64,000 bases of DNA from Curvibacter sp. CHRR-16. Lineage in GTDB: Bacteria; Pseudomonadota; Gammaproteobacteria; Burkholderiales; Burkholderiaceae_C. Each line of letters starts with the position of its first letter. The first letter of the stretch is position 1. Positions 27,004-36,467 of the stretch are shown here, in pieces. A program made the position numbers and the translations under genes. The stretch covers positions 186,001 through 250,000 of the forward strand of contig NZ_JAHCSH010000006.1 of the NCBI RefSeq assembly GCF_018474005.1. The letters are read 5' to 3'. The notes under the pieces are model-generated. The model saw only the letters and a list, made by a program, of their open reading frames with translations, did no database searches and was not told the DNA's origin.

Positions 27004-27768
27004 ATGACCCCCCAGCAGCGTAAGCTCCATTACATCTATGGGCTGCCTTTCGATGCCATCACCTTGGATCAAGCTGTCAGCACGGTATGGAAAGCCATAT
27101 CAAATCGGCAACCACTTTTCATATCCACGCCAAACCTCAACTTTCTGATTGCCAGCCAACAAGACGAAGCATTCAGGGCCTCCGTACTTGCCAGCGATTT
27201 AAGCTTGGCAGATGGCATGCCCATCGTTTGGCTAGCGCGCAAACTCAAACTCCCCATTACCGAACGCGTTGCAGGCTCCGACCTATTTGCAGCACTGCGC
27301 ACTGGGCCTGTCCCCACAGGCTGCACTGCGCTGCGGGTTTACTTTTTTGGAGGCCCCGATGGGGTTGCTGAGCGCGCGGCACAAGTTATTAACAGCACCA
27401 GCAGCTCCATGCAGTGCGTTGGTTGGGCCTCACCCGGGTTTGGTTCCGTAGAAGACATGAGCAAACCTGAAACGATTGCAGCCATCAACGCTTGTAATCC
27501 AGACTTTGTCGTGGTGTCTCTCGGCGCAGCCAAAGGCCAAGCATGGATCATGCGCAACAAAAATCAACTCTCGGCCCCCGTCATCAGCCACTTAGGCGCC
27601 GTGGTGAATTTTGTCGCGGGCAATGTATCCCGAGCGCCGCGCTGGATGCAGCGCACCGGATTGGAGTGGTTGTGGCGAATTAAAGAAGAGCCACAGCTTT
27701 GGAAGAGGTATTGGCGTGATGGGCTTGGTTTGGCAAAACTTATATTAAGCAAACCAAACAAACGCTAA
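27004..27768 (+). CDS. WecG/TagA/CpsF-family glycosyltransferase
   Basis: 254 residues from ATG 27004, preferred because GGGAG lies ten bases upstream; ATG 26959 is also in frame. GT26 family: NLNFLIASQQDEAFRASVLASDLSLADGMPIVWLARKL and RVAGSDLF match the conserved core, and GAKGQAWIM-like (GAAKGQAWIM) plus GAVVNFVAGNVSRAPRWMQ match the second. These enzymes add the second sugar (often N-acetylmannosaminuronic acid or N-acetylmannosamine) to undecaprenyl-linked GlcNAc. Probably EPS repeat assembly. The 3' end overlaps the convergent beta-helix gene by four bases. Confidence 0.88.
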   Translation: MTPQQRKLHYIYGLPFDAITLDQAVSTVWKAISNRQPLFISTPNLNFLIASQQDEAFRASVLASDLSLADGMPIVWLARKLKLPITERVAGSDLFAALRTGPVPTGCTALRVYFFGGPDGVAERAAQVINSTSSSMQCVGWASPGFGSVEDMSKPETIAAINACNPDFVVVSLGAAKGQAWIMRNKNQLSAPVISHLGAVVNFVAGNVSRAPRWMQRTGLEWLWRIKEEPQLWKRYWRDGLGLAKLILSKPNKR

Positions 27769-29663
27769 TTAAGAATTGCCCCCATACTCCGAGTAGAGCT
27801 TGGAGTTAAGGGCTTCAACAAGAAATCATTCCAGACAGGAACAGAGACACCCGAGCTCAACGCATACGTGCTCACTGCAGGCGTAAAGTCAACTGCGGCA
27901 GATGGAGATGAGGAACTCCATGGCTTGCTAGAGTTGACTTGCAAGTCGGTTGAATTATTAATTAAAACATAATCCGCAGAGCTTACAGTTGACGGCCCCA
28001 TAAACGTGGCCCGTGGATCTTGGGTATAACCATTTTTAGTATTCCCAGGAGCATAGGCAATATTATTTTTCATAACAGTGCCTGTTGCCTGCCCATAAAT
28101 AGAACTCTTTGATATCCCAATAGCCGTATATCCATTTACATAACTTGATCCATCCGATTTATAAAATGTATTATTATACAAAAAAGAGGAACTAGGGGCC
28201 GGCGTGTAATTTGAATTCTTACTCTCCACAATCATTCCAAACATTCCACCAACCGAAACCACAATATTATTTCTAAAAGTGAAATTATTAGCAACCGCAG
28301 AATAAGTAGCAGAATAATTATAGGATTTTATTAAATTTCGCTCAGCAACAATATTGCGCAACCGTTCGCCCGAATTGGTATTGGTCACCACCAACGACAA
28401 CCCTGGGCTCTGAGATGTTGATGAGTTGGGATAACCATTCAAAATATTATCTGAAACAACCACATTTTCTGTCCATACGCCATTCCATGTGCCATTGTTA
28501 AGCTCGGTACTTGTCAACCCTGAATGAGATCCTCTAATTGTTAGCGCATGTCCTCTCGCCTGCGCACTCACTATGGTGTTATTGGATATTACAGAATTAA
28601 TAACACCCTGGAGTCGCACAGCATGATCTTGCGTTCCACCGTATACACTATTTCCCACGAATGCCAAATACCGAGGATCCTCCATATAAACAGGTATTGG
28701 CCCACCCAAACTATTATCCCACGGATCGCGGATTATAGAATCAAAAATATAAACACCAGAAGAAGATCCATTAACCCAAATATTATTTCGCAACTTCGAT
28801 ATATCTGATCGCAAAATCAACGTATTAGAACCACCAGAAATAAAAACACTAGCAGCCTCAGCAGCGGCTGTGTCAGGACTTGCCTTAGATGCAGTTGCAG
28901 AAAAATCCACATCAACAATTCGCCAATCTGCAATTGACGATGGAATATAAACTGCTCCGCCACTGTCATTCATATTAACAACAGGATTAGCACCAGTCCC
29001 GTAAGCAGTTAACAAACCAGGCCCTGCTTTGGGAACAAAAGAAGAAGTCGTAGTCCAACTATCACCTCTTTTGAGCAAAATTCTTTTATATGTATTTGAC
29101 AGATTGGTCAAATCACTCCAACTGGTCACCAGCTGTACTGCAGCTCCACTTGGACAACCACCAGTATTAGCGGTGGGTGTGCTAGTGCTGGATACACATA
29201 AAGTTTTTCCAGAAAAAACCGTGTCAGGATCCGTTACAACCACACTGACCGTCTTGGTCATGGTTGTAAAGCCATCATATGAAATGACCTTCACCGTGTA
29301 GGTGCCTGCAGTTTCAAATACATGCGCAGTCACCGGCCCGTAGGCTACGTTTTTACTCGAACCCGCTTTGGCACCATATGTCCATGTCCCTGCCCCGGTA
29401 TCCCCAAAATCCCATGTGTATTGCACTTCATGAAACGGGCGACTAGTGGCTGTGGATGTAGTTCCAATGGTGTCAAAACTAATCGCCAAAGGTGCTACGC
29501 CCGTTAGACGGGTCGCATTCAATACCAAATTATTGGTAACGGAGGTACTGCCTCCCCCCCCATCCCCGCCCGCAGCTCCACCACAGGACATCAAGAGCAC
29601 GACATGGGCTATCAGAATGACACGCAAAAAATGCGCTGTGGTCGAAAACATGGTGCTTCTCAT
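27765..29663 (-). CDS. Lipoprotein with PKD domain and right-handed beta-helix
   Basis: 632 residues from ATG 29663 (ATG 29651 is possible). The signal peptide ends in a lipobox, LMSC, followed by a Gly-rich linker. A PKD/Ig-like domain (about residues 45-135; YTWDFGDTG, GTYTVKVISYDG) precedes a long Asn/Ser-rich region with repeated VVSDNIL, RNNIWVNGSS, YNNTFYKS patterns typical of parallel beta-helix carbohydrate-active proteins. Much of the coding DNA between about 28.0 and 29.0 kb is visibly more AT-rich than the neighbours. It may bind or cleave the exopolysaccharide during export. No catalytic residue is identifiable by eye. Confidence 0.75.
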   Translation of the reverse strand: MRSTMFSTTAHFLRVILIAHVVLLMSCGGAAGGDGGGGSTSVTNNLVLNATRLTGVAPLAISFDTIGTTSTATSRPFHEVQYTWDFGDTGAGTWTYGAKAGSSKNVAYGPVTAHVFETAGTYTVKVISYDGFTTMTKTVSVVVTDPDTVFSGKTLCVSSTSTPTANTGGCPSGAAVQLVTSWSDLTNLSNTYKRILLKRGDSWTTTSSFVPKAGPGLLTAYGTGANPVVNMNDSGGAVYIPSSIADWRIVDVDFSATASKASPDTAAAEAASVFISGGSNTLILRSDISKLRNNIWVNGSSSGVYIFDSIIRDPWDNSLGGPIPVYMEDPRYLAFVGNSVYGGTQDHAVRLQGVINSVISNNTIVSAQARGHALTIRGSHSGLTSTELNNGTWNGVWTENVVVSDNILNGYPNSSTSQSPGLSLVVTNTNSGERLRNIVAERNLIKSYNYSATYSAVANNFTFRNNIVVSVGGMFGMIVESKNSNYTPAPSSSFLYNNTFYKSDGSSYVNGYTAIGISKSSIYGQATGTVMKNNIAYAPGNTKNGYTQDPRATFMGPSTVSSADYVLINNSTDLQVNSSKPWSSSSPSAAVDFTPAVSTYALSSGVSVPVWNDFLLKPLTPSSTRSMGAILN

Positions 29664-29731
29664 AATAGACAGCGGGAACAAATGCTACGCCGCCTTGTCA
29701 CCTCTATCGACTGTTTTGCCCAAGACTTTTG

Positions 29732-31006
29732 CTATTTGTTGTAATTCTTTCCCGCTAGCACGGTTCGATATATATCAACAACCTTGCCAGCCTTGACTGA
29801 CCACAGGTAGTTTGCACGGACTTTGGCAATAGCCGCCAAACTCATGGCTGCGCACATAGCATGGTTTTGCACCATGGCCTCCATGGCTTTGCGCACATTG
29901 GCAATCAGCACTTCCCGTGGAGCCATATTGACCAATATGCCGCACTGTTCATCTACCAGTTCTGCAGGCCCACCGTAGTCCACTATGACGCAGGGCAAAC
30001 CCGATGCCATGGCTTCCAGCACCACACCGCCACCAAATTCACGCAAGCTTGGAAAGGCCAATGCATGGGCCTGCTGCATTTCTGCTGCCAAATCTGTCTG
30101 CTGCACCCAGCCTGCAAAGCGTACTGCATCCCCTAGCCCGCGCTGTTGGGCGAGCTTTTCCAGCGCCTGACGCTGGGGGCCATCCCCCACTACCAGCAGC
30201 TCGGCTTGTCTGAGCAAGTCTGAGCCTGCCATGGCTTCCAGCACCAAATCCACCCCTTTGTAAGGAACCAAACGCCCCACCGTAATAAAGCGAAAACGCC
30301 CACTCGGCGCCTGCCACACCCGGCCCAACGTGAACTTGGCCGGATCAATTCCGTTTTCTGGCATATGCCAAGTTTGACCACGAAATACAGCTGGGATTTC
30401 TGTGGCAGTGTGTTTACTACCCGCAATGACTGCCTTCAGGTGTTTGTACGTGGAGCGGAAATACGGCAACAGTCGGTATGCCTTGCGCAGAGGTACCAGC
30501 CACTCTTTTTCCTGTGCACGCAGTTCAGGGTAATCTTTAGGCCAAGGTAAGCCCCCATTGATGGGCCCCAGCACCATGGGTGTTTTGATCCACTTGGCCA
30601 AGGGGCTGCCCATGGTTGGACTCAGGGGGGTGACACGGTGCACCACGTCAAACTCGTCCGCCGTCAACGCCTGCTTGAACTGCTGGTACACCTTGTACTC
30701 AAACAACATATAACTTGGCCAACCCAAGGCCGTACCGATTGTCCAGGACAAGCCGTCACTGCGCAGCAATTTGCTCAGCTTGTGCAAAGGCCTGGCCAAC
30801 GCCTCGTTGTCGATGCAACAAAGCGTCACCATGCCCGCAATAGGATCCGCACGCAAAGCAGCCTCATTGCGCACGTGACTTACCAAAGTAATGTCCAAAT
30901 CCTCCCTCTCAGCCAGTGCCCTGACTAGGTTGTAGCCAACCAATGGGACACTGGTAAACGTTGGATTACACGCCTCTGCAATCAACAGAACTTTGAGTTT
31001 TTTCAT
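29732..31006 (-). CDS. Glycosyltransferase family 4
   Basis: 424 residues from ATG 31006 (MKKLKVLLIAEACNP). GT-B fold: N-terminal acceptor half with FTSVPLVGYNLVRAL, C-terminal donor half with FRFITVGRLVPYKGVDLVLEAM, LLVVGDGPQRQALEKLA and FPSLREFGGGVVLEAMASGLPCVIVDYGGPAELV, which contains the E-x7-E donor-binding motif. Retaining glycosyltransferase, sugar unknown. Seven bases separate it from the upstream GT2 stop, so it belongs to the minus-strand glycosyltransferase block. Confidence 0.9.
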   Translation of the reverse strand: MKKLKVLLIAEACNPTFTSVPLVGYNLVRALAEREDLDITLVSHVRNEAALRADPIAGMVTLCCIDNEALARPLHKLSKLLRSDGLSWTIGTALGWPSYMLFEYKVYQQFKQALTADEFDVVHRVTPLSPTMGSPLAKWIKTPMVLGPINGGLPWPKDYPELRAQEKEWLVPLRKAYRLLPYFRSTYKHLKAVIAGSKHTATEIPAVFRGQTWHMPENGIDPAKFTLGRVWQAPSGRFRFITVGRLVPYKGVDLVLEAMAGSDLLRQAELLVVGDGPQRQALEKLAQQRGLGDAVRFAGWVQQTDLAAEMQQAHALAFPSLREFGGGVVLEAMASGLPCVIVDYGGPAELVDEQCGILVNMAPREVLIANVRKAMEAMVQNHAMCAAMSLAAIAKVRANYLWSVKAGKVVDIYRTVLAGKNYNK

Positions 31007-31013
31007 TGCGTGG

Positions 31014-31931
31014 TCAACGTTGGATGAGGGCATTGCGCGCATCAATCTCAGCCACTGCCTTGGCCTTGCCAACCAGCAGCGCACGTGCTTGGTAGGTGCG
31101 CAAAAAGCGACGGAACTCCAAGTCGTTGTAACGCGGCTTGCCTTGCAGAGCACTCTTTACCCAACCCCACAACATGGCCGCAGAGCCCAATACATAAGGC
31201 TTTTCAGCTATCTTTTTAATAGCACTTGCCAATATGTACAAAAAGCCCGTACCCATAAAGTACTGGCCATAACCATGGCGCATACGCCCTGTGTAGATGC
31301 TTTGCTGGCTACTACCCATGGGGCGCAGGTGCACAAAGCGTAACTCCGGTTCGTCCCAACTGCAGGCGATCAAGCCCATCATGCGGCAGCGGTGGCAGTC
31401 AATGCCATCCCACATCACTTCCCGAACAAAGCCACCCATGGCCTCGAAGGCGCTTACACGGTAAAACTTGGTCATGCCCAAGCTGGTTTCGTCGCCATGG
31501 CCTTCGTTCACCAGTTGGTCACCCTGCTCCACATAGGCTTTGCCGCTGCAAGTGGCTATACGGGGGTTGGCGTGCATGCGTTGCATGAGAATTTCAAAAT
31601 AGCGCGGAGGCAAGCGCAAATCCAAATCCAGCTTGCACACAAACTCAAAGTCCGTTGGCGTAACCGCTGCATAGCCTGCATAAAACGCATCTACCACCCC
31701 CGGCCCCACAGCGCGGTGGCCGCGGTTAGTGCGCGTTACCACCTTGATCCACGGGTGCTTGGCGGCGTACTCAGCCAGTATGCGCGGGGTGTCATCAGTT
31801 GATCCATCGTCCACTATGACCCACAAAGCAGGTAATACCGTTTGGGCCACCACCGTGTCCAAGGTTTGGCGCATGTATTGCGCCTCGTCACGGCAAGGGG
31901 AAATAAGCAAATAGCCTTTTGCGTTTGTCAT
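31014..31931 (-). CDS. Glycosyltransferase family 2
   Basis: 305 residues. GT-A fold: N-terminal LLISPCRDEAQYMRQTLDTVVAQ, VIVDDGSTDDTPRILAEYA (nucleotide binding) and FVCKLDLDLRLPPRYFE with the DxD metal motif (DLD). The C-terminal half contains a likely membrane-associated helix around GTGFLYILASAIKK. Inverting transfer of a single sugar in the EPS pathway is likely. The start overlaps the upstream GT4 stop by four bases. Confidence 0.88.
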   Translation of the reverse strand: MTNAKGYLLISPCRDEAQYMRQTLDTVVAQTVLPALWVIVDDGSTDDTPRILAEYAAKHPWIKVVTRTNRGHRAVGPGVVDAFYAGYAAVTPTDFEFVCKLDLDLRLPPRYFEILMQRMHANPRIATCSGKAYVEQGDQLVNEGHGDETSLGMTKFYRVSAFEAMGGFVREVMWDGIDCHRCRMMGLIACSWDEPELRFVHLRPMGSSQQSIYTGRMRHGYGQYFMGTGFLYILASAIKKIAEKPYVLGSAAMLWGWVKSALQGKPRYNDLEFRRFLRTYQARALLVGKAKAVAEIDARNALIQR

Positions 31932-33133
31932 GCGGAAATTTGTTGAATCAATCGGTTGATATTGCTGGCTTGCCCAAACTCTTGCTTCACATGCTCTTGG
32001 GCATGCGCCACAAGGCCGTGCCCCATAGCAGCACCAGAAATCAAGCGCGCAATTTGCGTTGCCAAGCTGGCTGCATCATTGGGTTCAGCCAAGAGGCCCG
32101 TCTGTTCATGCACCACCAACTCTGGAATGCCGGACAAGCGGGTAGACACCACCGGCACCCCTTGGGACATGGCCTCCATCAGCACCACGGGGATGCCATC
32201 CATGTCGCCATGGCTGTCTTGTTTGCAGGCCAGCACAAAGGCGTGGTGCTCACGCATCCAGTCGGCCACGGCGTGGTGGGGCAAACTGCCCACAAACTGC
32301 ACATGCTCTTGCAGTTGCAGGCGCTGCACCAGCGCTTGCATGTCGGCCAGCAGGGGACCATCGCCGGCCAAGCTCAGGCTCACATCCATGCCTTGCTGGC
32401 GCAGCAGGGCCACGGCGTTGATCAGCACGTCAAAGCCTTTTTTTTCCACCATGCGCCCCAGCGACGCCAGTTTGTAAGGGCCATCTGCATCATGCTCCAC
32501 TGGCGGGCGGGCGGCAAAGCTCACACCACAACGCACCACGGCCAACTGCTGCTCTGGTATCCCTAGGCTGAGCAAGTAGCGGCGGTTGTAGTCAGAAATG
32601 GTGAGCATGCGCTTGGCACGTGCCGCCTTTTGCGGCAGCAGCAAGCCTTCTTCAAATATGTCGTTGGCATGGGCCATGACCGTAAAGGGCACCCCTGCCA
32701 TGGCACTGGCGTACATGGCTATTTGGGTAGGTACGTGGGCGAAATGCACGTGCAAATGGGTGCAGCCACGCTGGCGCAGGTGTTTGGCCAGCGTGGCTGC
32801 GGCCACAAATTGGTAAGCCAGCTTCCATGTTTTCAAGCGCCAAGGGCGACACTGCAGCATATCTGCCAATAGCCACGCAGCAGCTTTGCGCCAGCCAGCC
32901 AGCAGCCAAGGCATGTCGGTCAAACCGCTCAGCACCACCTGCAGCGGGCCACCCGCGTACAAATGGGTCACGCGCTGGGCCAACGCTTGCTGAGCTGGCA
33001 CAGGCTTGGCAGGTTGGCGCACCGAAAAAGGCTCCACGGCCACGCCAGTACGCTCCAGCGCCAGCAGCTCCTCGTACACAAAGGTTTCAGACAAGGCTGG
33101 CATGGCAGGGGACAGGTAGGCAATGCGGGTCAT
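31928..33133 (-). CDS. Glycosyltransferase family 4
   Basis: 401 residues from ATG 33131-33133 (MTRIAYLSPAMPALSETFVYEEL), the start consistent with the four-base overlap with the acetyltransferase; a longer upstream frame has no support. Donor half: YKLASLGRMVEKKGFDVLINAV, SLSLAGDGPLLADMQALV, and GIPVVLMEAMSQGVPVVSTRLSGIPELV with the conserved glutamates. Colanic-acid-type WcaL/GT4 relatives share the LSETF motif at the N-terminus. Sugar unknown. Confidence 0.9.
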   Translation of the reverse strand: MTRIAYLSPAMPALSETFVYEELLALERTGVAVEPFSVRQPAKPVPAQQALAQRVTHLYAGGPLQVVLSGLTDMPWLLAGWRKAAAWLLADMLQCRPWRLKTWKLAYQFVAAATLAKHLRQRGCTHLHVHFAHVPTQIAMYASAMAGVPFTVMAHANDIFEEGLLLPQKAARAKRMLTISDYNRRYLLSLGIPEQQLAVVRCGVSFAARPPVEHDADGPYKLASLGRMVEKKGFDVLINAVALLRQQGMDVSLSLAGDGPLLADMQALVQRLQLQEHVQFVGSLPHHAVADWMREHHAFVLACKQDSHGDMDGIPVVLMEAMSQGVPVVSTRLSGIPELVVHEQTGLLAEPNDAASLATQIARLISGAAMGHGLVAHAQEHVKQEFGQASNINRLIQQISA

Positions 33134-33666
33134 GCGGCTGTGTCCTTGGCCTCTATGTCTTTTACCCATTTGGCAGGTGAACCGGCCACCACGGTGGCGG
33201 CAGGCACGTCTCGGGTCACCACGCTGTTGGCCCCCACTACCGCACCATCGCCAATGGTCACACCTTTCAATATGACTGCACCACGCCCAATCCACACATT
33301 GCGCCCTATGCGTATGGGTGCAGATACGTGGGGCTGCAAGCGCCGTGGCGTATCTAGCCGGGTGCCATGGTTGGCATCGCGTATAGAAACGTATTCGCCT
33401 ATCAGGCAATCATCACCTATGTCTATGTGGGCATAGGAAACCAAGACGCAGCCTTGGTTGATGCGCACATGGTTACCCAAGCTAATGCCCCCTGCTTCGT
33501 TGGTATCCAAAAACACATCGCGCCCCAAGCGGCAGTGACGCCCTGTTTGCAGGGCTATGCGCTTGGGCGTGTGCAGCGGGCCATCAAACTGGGTGGTGTA
33601 GGACACAGGCAAGCGCGAGTGGGCCCGCAACCACACATAGCGCCATAGACGCAGCAGCAATGTCAT
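33130..33666 (-). CDS. Hexapeptide-repeat acetyltransferase
   Basis: 178 residues. Left-handed beta-helix visible as repeated hexapeptides: ISLGNHVRINQGCVLVSY, IDIGDDCLIGEYVSIRD, IRIGRNVWIGRGAVILKGVTIGDGAVVGANSVVTRDVPA. Acyl donor is usually acetyl-CoA; the target here is probably a sugar of the EPS repeat unit. No catalytic His outside NHGTRLD can be singled out. Starts and stops overlap both neighbours by four bases. Confidence 0.9.
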   Translation of the reverse strand: MTLLLRLWRYVWLRAHSRLPVSYTTQFDGPLHTPKRIALQTGRHCRLGRDVFLDTNEAGGISLGNHVRINQGCVLVSYAHIDIGDDCLIGEYVSIRDANHGTRLDTPRRLQPHVSAPIRIGRNVWIGRGAVILKGVTIGDGAVVGANSVVTRDVPAATVVAGSPAKWVKDIEAKDTAA

Positions 33667-35465
33667 GGGCGTACCCCATCCAGTGCCTGCTGGGCAAACA
33701 ATTCCACAGCCACCATGGCACCTAACTGGCGGGTGTGGTTGGCACCATGCAAATGCTGCTGCCACAGGGCTTGTGCGGCGTTGTGGCTCCACAGCCCACG
33801 CTGCTGGGCAGATGCGCCCAACACAATGTCTTGCACGGCGCTGCGCCAAGGGCCGCGCATCCATGCCCCCGGGTCTGCCACCTTCAGCGCTGGGAAGGGA
33901 TCCACACCCAGCACCTTGCCCACTTTGTTGACGACGCGGTGCAAGGCCATGGATGCCAAATTGGCGTGGTAACCCCAGCCGGGTGGAATCTGGGTACGCT
34001 GCCACGTGGTTGCCGCTGACCGCGGCGCTATGCGGCGCATCACATCCAAGTACAGGCGGTGTTTGAACTTGTATTCCTGCTTGACGGTGGTGACCGCATC
34101 CACAAAATCGCGGTCAAAAAACGGGGCGTGTGACTCCACGCCAGAGCGCAGCAGCATGGTGCCGGAATTGGTGTTGCGGAACACCCGGTTCTCGTACAGC
34201 CAGTCGTTAACCCGTTCTATGGGGCGAGCACCGCTGTGGGCCGCAATCGAGTGGGCCCACAGCTCTCCAGCAGCCGCTGTGCCAGGCCGCCTGACAGAGG
34301 CCATCAAGCCGTCAACCAGAACATCCTCTTGCGGTGACACGCGCCAGCGCCAGATAGACCGGCCCAATTGTTGTAGGTCTTGCATGCCCAACCATTCACG
34401 CTTGATGAAGTTGCCACCCAAAATCGCATCGCCCGCCAAGCCATTGAGCACTACATCGCAATGGCTGGACAGCAAGGGGATAAAGGGCAGCATGTACATG
34501 CTTTCCACCCCAAAAGAACCCGCCGTCAAGGCCACACCTTGCCCCCACAATGGAGGAAAAGCCTCGGGCTGCCAGTGGCGTACGGTGTGCGGAGAACCCA
34601 CGCGCTGTGCGAATTCGGTGGCACAAGCGATGTCGCGGCAACCATCCAAGCCCCACGTGAAGCTGGGCACCTGTTCGGGATGCCGACACAAATCCAAAAT
34701 AATGCGCGAATCCAAGCCCCCACTGAGCGTAATGCCCAGTTTGCCTGCTGCGGACTCTTGGCGTTTGACTGCGGCAGACAAGGTATCGGCCAGCAAAACG
34801 GCCGTGTCGTCGAATGACCGCGTTGCGTGGCCTTGGTGCTGCATCTGCCAATAGCGGCGTTCAGTCAGAGTGCCTGCGGCCGCACCCAAAGGCTGGGTCA
34901 ACACCGTAGCGGGAGGCAGCAAGTCCACGCCCTCCAGCAGAGTCATGCGGTCAATCAACTCACCAGAGCGCAGCAACATGTCTATTGCGCTATGGCTCAT
35001 GCGTTTGTCCGGCATAAAGGGCCAGATGCAGCGCATCTCGCTAGAGGCAACCCAATACGCGCCCGCTTGGTAGAGGTAAATGGGGTAGTGGCGGTAACGG
35101 TCGGTGAGCAAACGCAGTTCGCCTTGCGGACTGACACTGACAGCCGCAAAAGAACCGTTGAGGTGCGCCAGCACAGCGTCTTGCCACGCAGGCTGCGCCA
35201 ATTGCTCCAGAGCCTGCTGTGTGGCGTCACCAGAATCTTCTACACATTGCCCCAGCCATGCCAAGGCATGCCCATGAACATGCTGCAGCGTTCCACTCAG
35301 GGGAAATTCGCCGCTGCTGCGGCGCCAAACCAGCATTTGCCCACCTGGGAAAGCCTGCACCTGCACTTGGTGGCCAGCCTGCACCACTTCGGCCTGCACA
35401 CCGCTGCAGCCTGACTGCAGCAGCGGCATGCTGTGGGCGGCCCATACAACTAAAAATCCTGCCAT
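33663..35465 (-). CDS. Asparagine synthetase-like protein lacking the glutaminase cysteine
   Basis: 600 residues. The synthetase half has the PP-loop SGGLDSR (248-254) and the WGLDGCRDIACATEFAQRVG and NGLAGDAILGG segments of the AsnB family. The N-terminal half keeps the Ntn-like layout (HLNGSFAAVSVSPQGELRLLTDRYRHYPIYLY) but begins MAGFLVV, so the Cys2 nucleophile of class II glutamine amidotransferases is absent; no alternative start restores it. It may use free ammonia, or have changed function. Such homologues occur in polysaccharide and exosortase loci. Overlaps the acetyltransferase by four bases. Confidence 0.85.
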   Translation of the reverse strand: MAGFLVVWAAHSMPLLQSGCSGVQAEVVQAGHQVQVQAFPGGQMLVWRRSSGEFPLSGTLQHVHGHALAWLGQCVEDSGDATQQALEQLAQPAWQDAVLAHLNGSFAAVSVSPQGELRLLTDRYRHYPIYLYQAGAYWVASSEMRCIWPFMPDKRMSHSAIDMLLRSGELIDRMTLLEGVDLLPPATVLTQPLGAAAGTLTERRYWQMQHQGHATRSFDDTAVLLADTLSAAVKRQESAAGKLGITLSGGLDSRIILDLCRHPEQVPSFTWGLDGCRDIACATEFAQRVGSPHTVRHWQPEAFPPLWGQGVALTAGSFGVESMYMLPFIPLLSSHCDVVLNGLAGDAILGGNFIKREWLGMQDLQQLGRSIWRWRVSPQEDVLVDGLMASVRRPGTAAAGELWAHSIAAHSGARPIERVNDWLYENRVFRNTNSGTMLLRSGVESHAPFFDRDFVDAVTTVKQEYKFKHRLYLDVMRRIAPRSAATTWQRTQIPPGWGYHANLASMALHRVVNKVGKVLGVDPFPALKVADPGAWMRGPWRSAVQDIVLGASAQQRGLWSHNAAQALWQQHLHGANHTRQLGAMVAVELFAQQALDGVRP

Positions 35466-35480
35466 GTTGTTATCCGTTTT

Positions 35481-36464
35481 TTAGAGGGCGTGCTCTGCTC
35501 GCAGTTGCTGAAACTGTCCCACTGCAGCCGGCAAGCGCATGAACTGGCAATGCAAACCATACAGAAAAGCGCTGCCCAAACTGGTGGCACGTGTCCGTAC
35601 AGACCAAGCTATGCGGGCGGCCCTTACCGACCACCAGCCCAGCAACGCCACGATGGCACCTGCGCCCGCTGCTACCCCTAGGCCCAAAGCCCCAACTGCC
35701 AGCCATACCAGTGGCTCGGCAAAATTGCGCACCGTTTCTTTGAGCCACATTTTTTCAGGCTGCTGGCGGTATCGCTTGGCAATGCTGGCGTAAGCCCGGC
35801 CATTGACCACCCCGCGCCGCCAGTACTGGCCAAACGTGGTCATGGCCAAGTCGTGCAGCACCATGGGCACATCCAAGCAGACAATGCGCCAGCCACTTTG
35901 GCGCACGCGATAGCACAGATCAGGCTCCTCTCCGCAGCGCAAGGCTTCATCAAAAAAGCCATGCTGCTGCAACACCGCCAAACGCCAAAACGAATTACCA
36001 CCGCACAAACGGCTGTAGCCTGGTGGTATGTGCCAGTCAAAACTGCAAGCGCGCATGTAGATGCTTTGTTCGGGGAACATTTCTATGCATTGACCAAACA
36101 CACACGCCACTTGGGTTTTCTCTATGGCTTGCAGGGCATGCTCCATCCAGCCAGTTTGCATCACGCTGTCCCCGTCAATTAACTGCACAAACTGGCCTGT
36201 GGCGTGGCGAAGCCCCAAGTTGCGCGCTTTGGCGGCTGATGGCTTATCGGTTTGCAACTGCAGCACTTGCACGCCAGCTATGCTTTGGGCAATGGCAACG
36301 CTGCGGTCTTTGGAGCCGCTGTCGACATAAAAAACTTCCAATTCATACCCTACAGGGCAATTGGCAAATACGGCCGTCAAGGACTGCGCCAAACGGGCTT
36401 CTTCGTTCAACCCAATCACCACCACCGATATGCGCTGCGGGTTATTCATAACTTGGATATGCAT
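35481..36464 (-). CDS. Glycosyltransferase family 2, membrane-associated
   Basis: 327 residues. GT-A domain with VVVIGLNEEARLAQSLTAVF, FYVDSGSKDRSVAIAQSI, and QLIDGDSVMQTGWMEHAL (DGD metal motif), plus GEEPDLCYRVRQSGWRI. C-terminal hydrophobic stretch (LVWLAVGALGLGVAAGAGAIVALLGWW) suggests one or two membrane spans that hold it at the inner membrane. ATG 36464 is taken because it lies three bases after the upstream stop; ATG 36449 is possible. Acceptor unknown. Confidence 0.87.
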   Translation of the reverse strand: MHIQVMNNPQRISVVVIGLNEEARLAQSLTAVFANCPVGYELEVFYVDSGSKDRSVAIAQSIAGVQVLQLQTDKPSAAKARNLGLRHATGQFVQLIDGDSVMQTGWMEHALQAIEKTQVACVFGQCIEMFPEQSIYMRACSFDWHIPPGYSRLCGGNSFWRLAVLQQHGFFDEALRCGEEPDLCYRVRQSGWRIVCLDVPMVLHDLAMTTFGQYWRRGVVNGRAYASIAKRYRQQPEKMWLKETVRNFAEPLVWLAVGALGLGVAAGAGAIVALLGWWSVRAARIAWSVRTRATSLGSAFLYGLHCQFMRLPAAVGQFQQLRAEHAL

Positions 36465-36467
36465 ACA

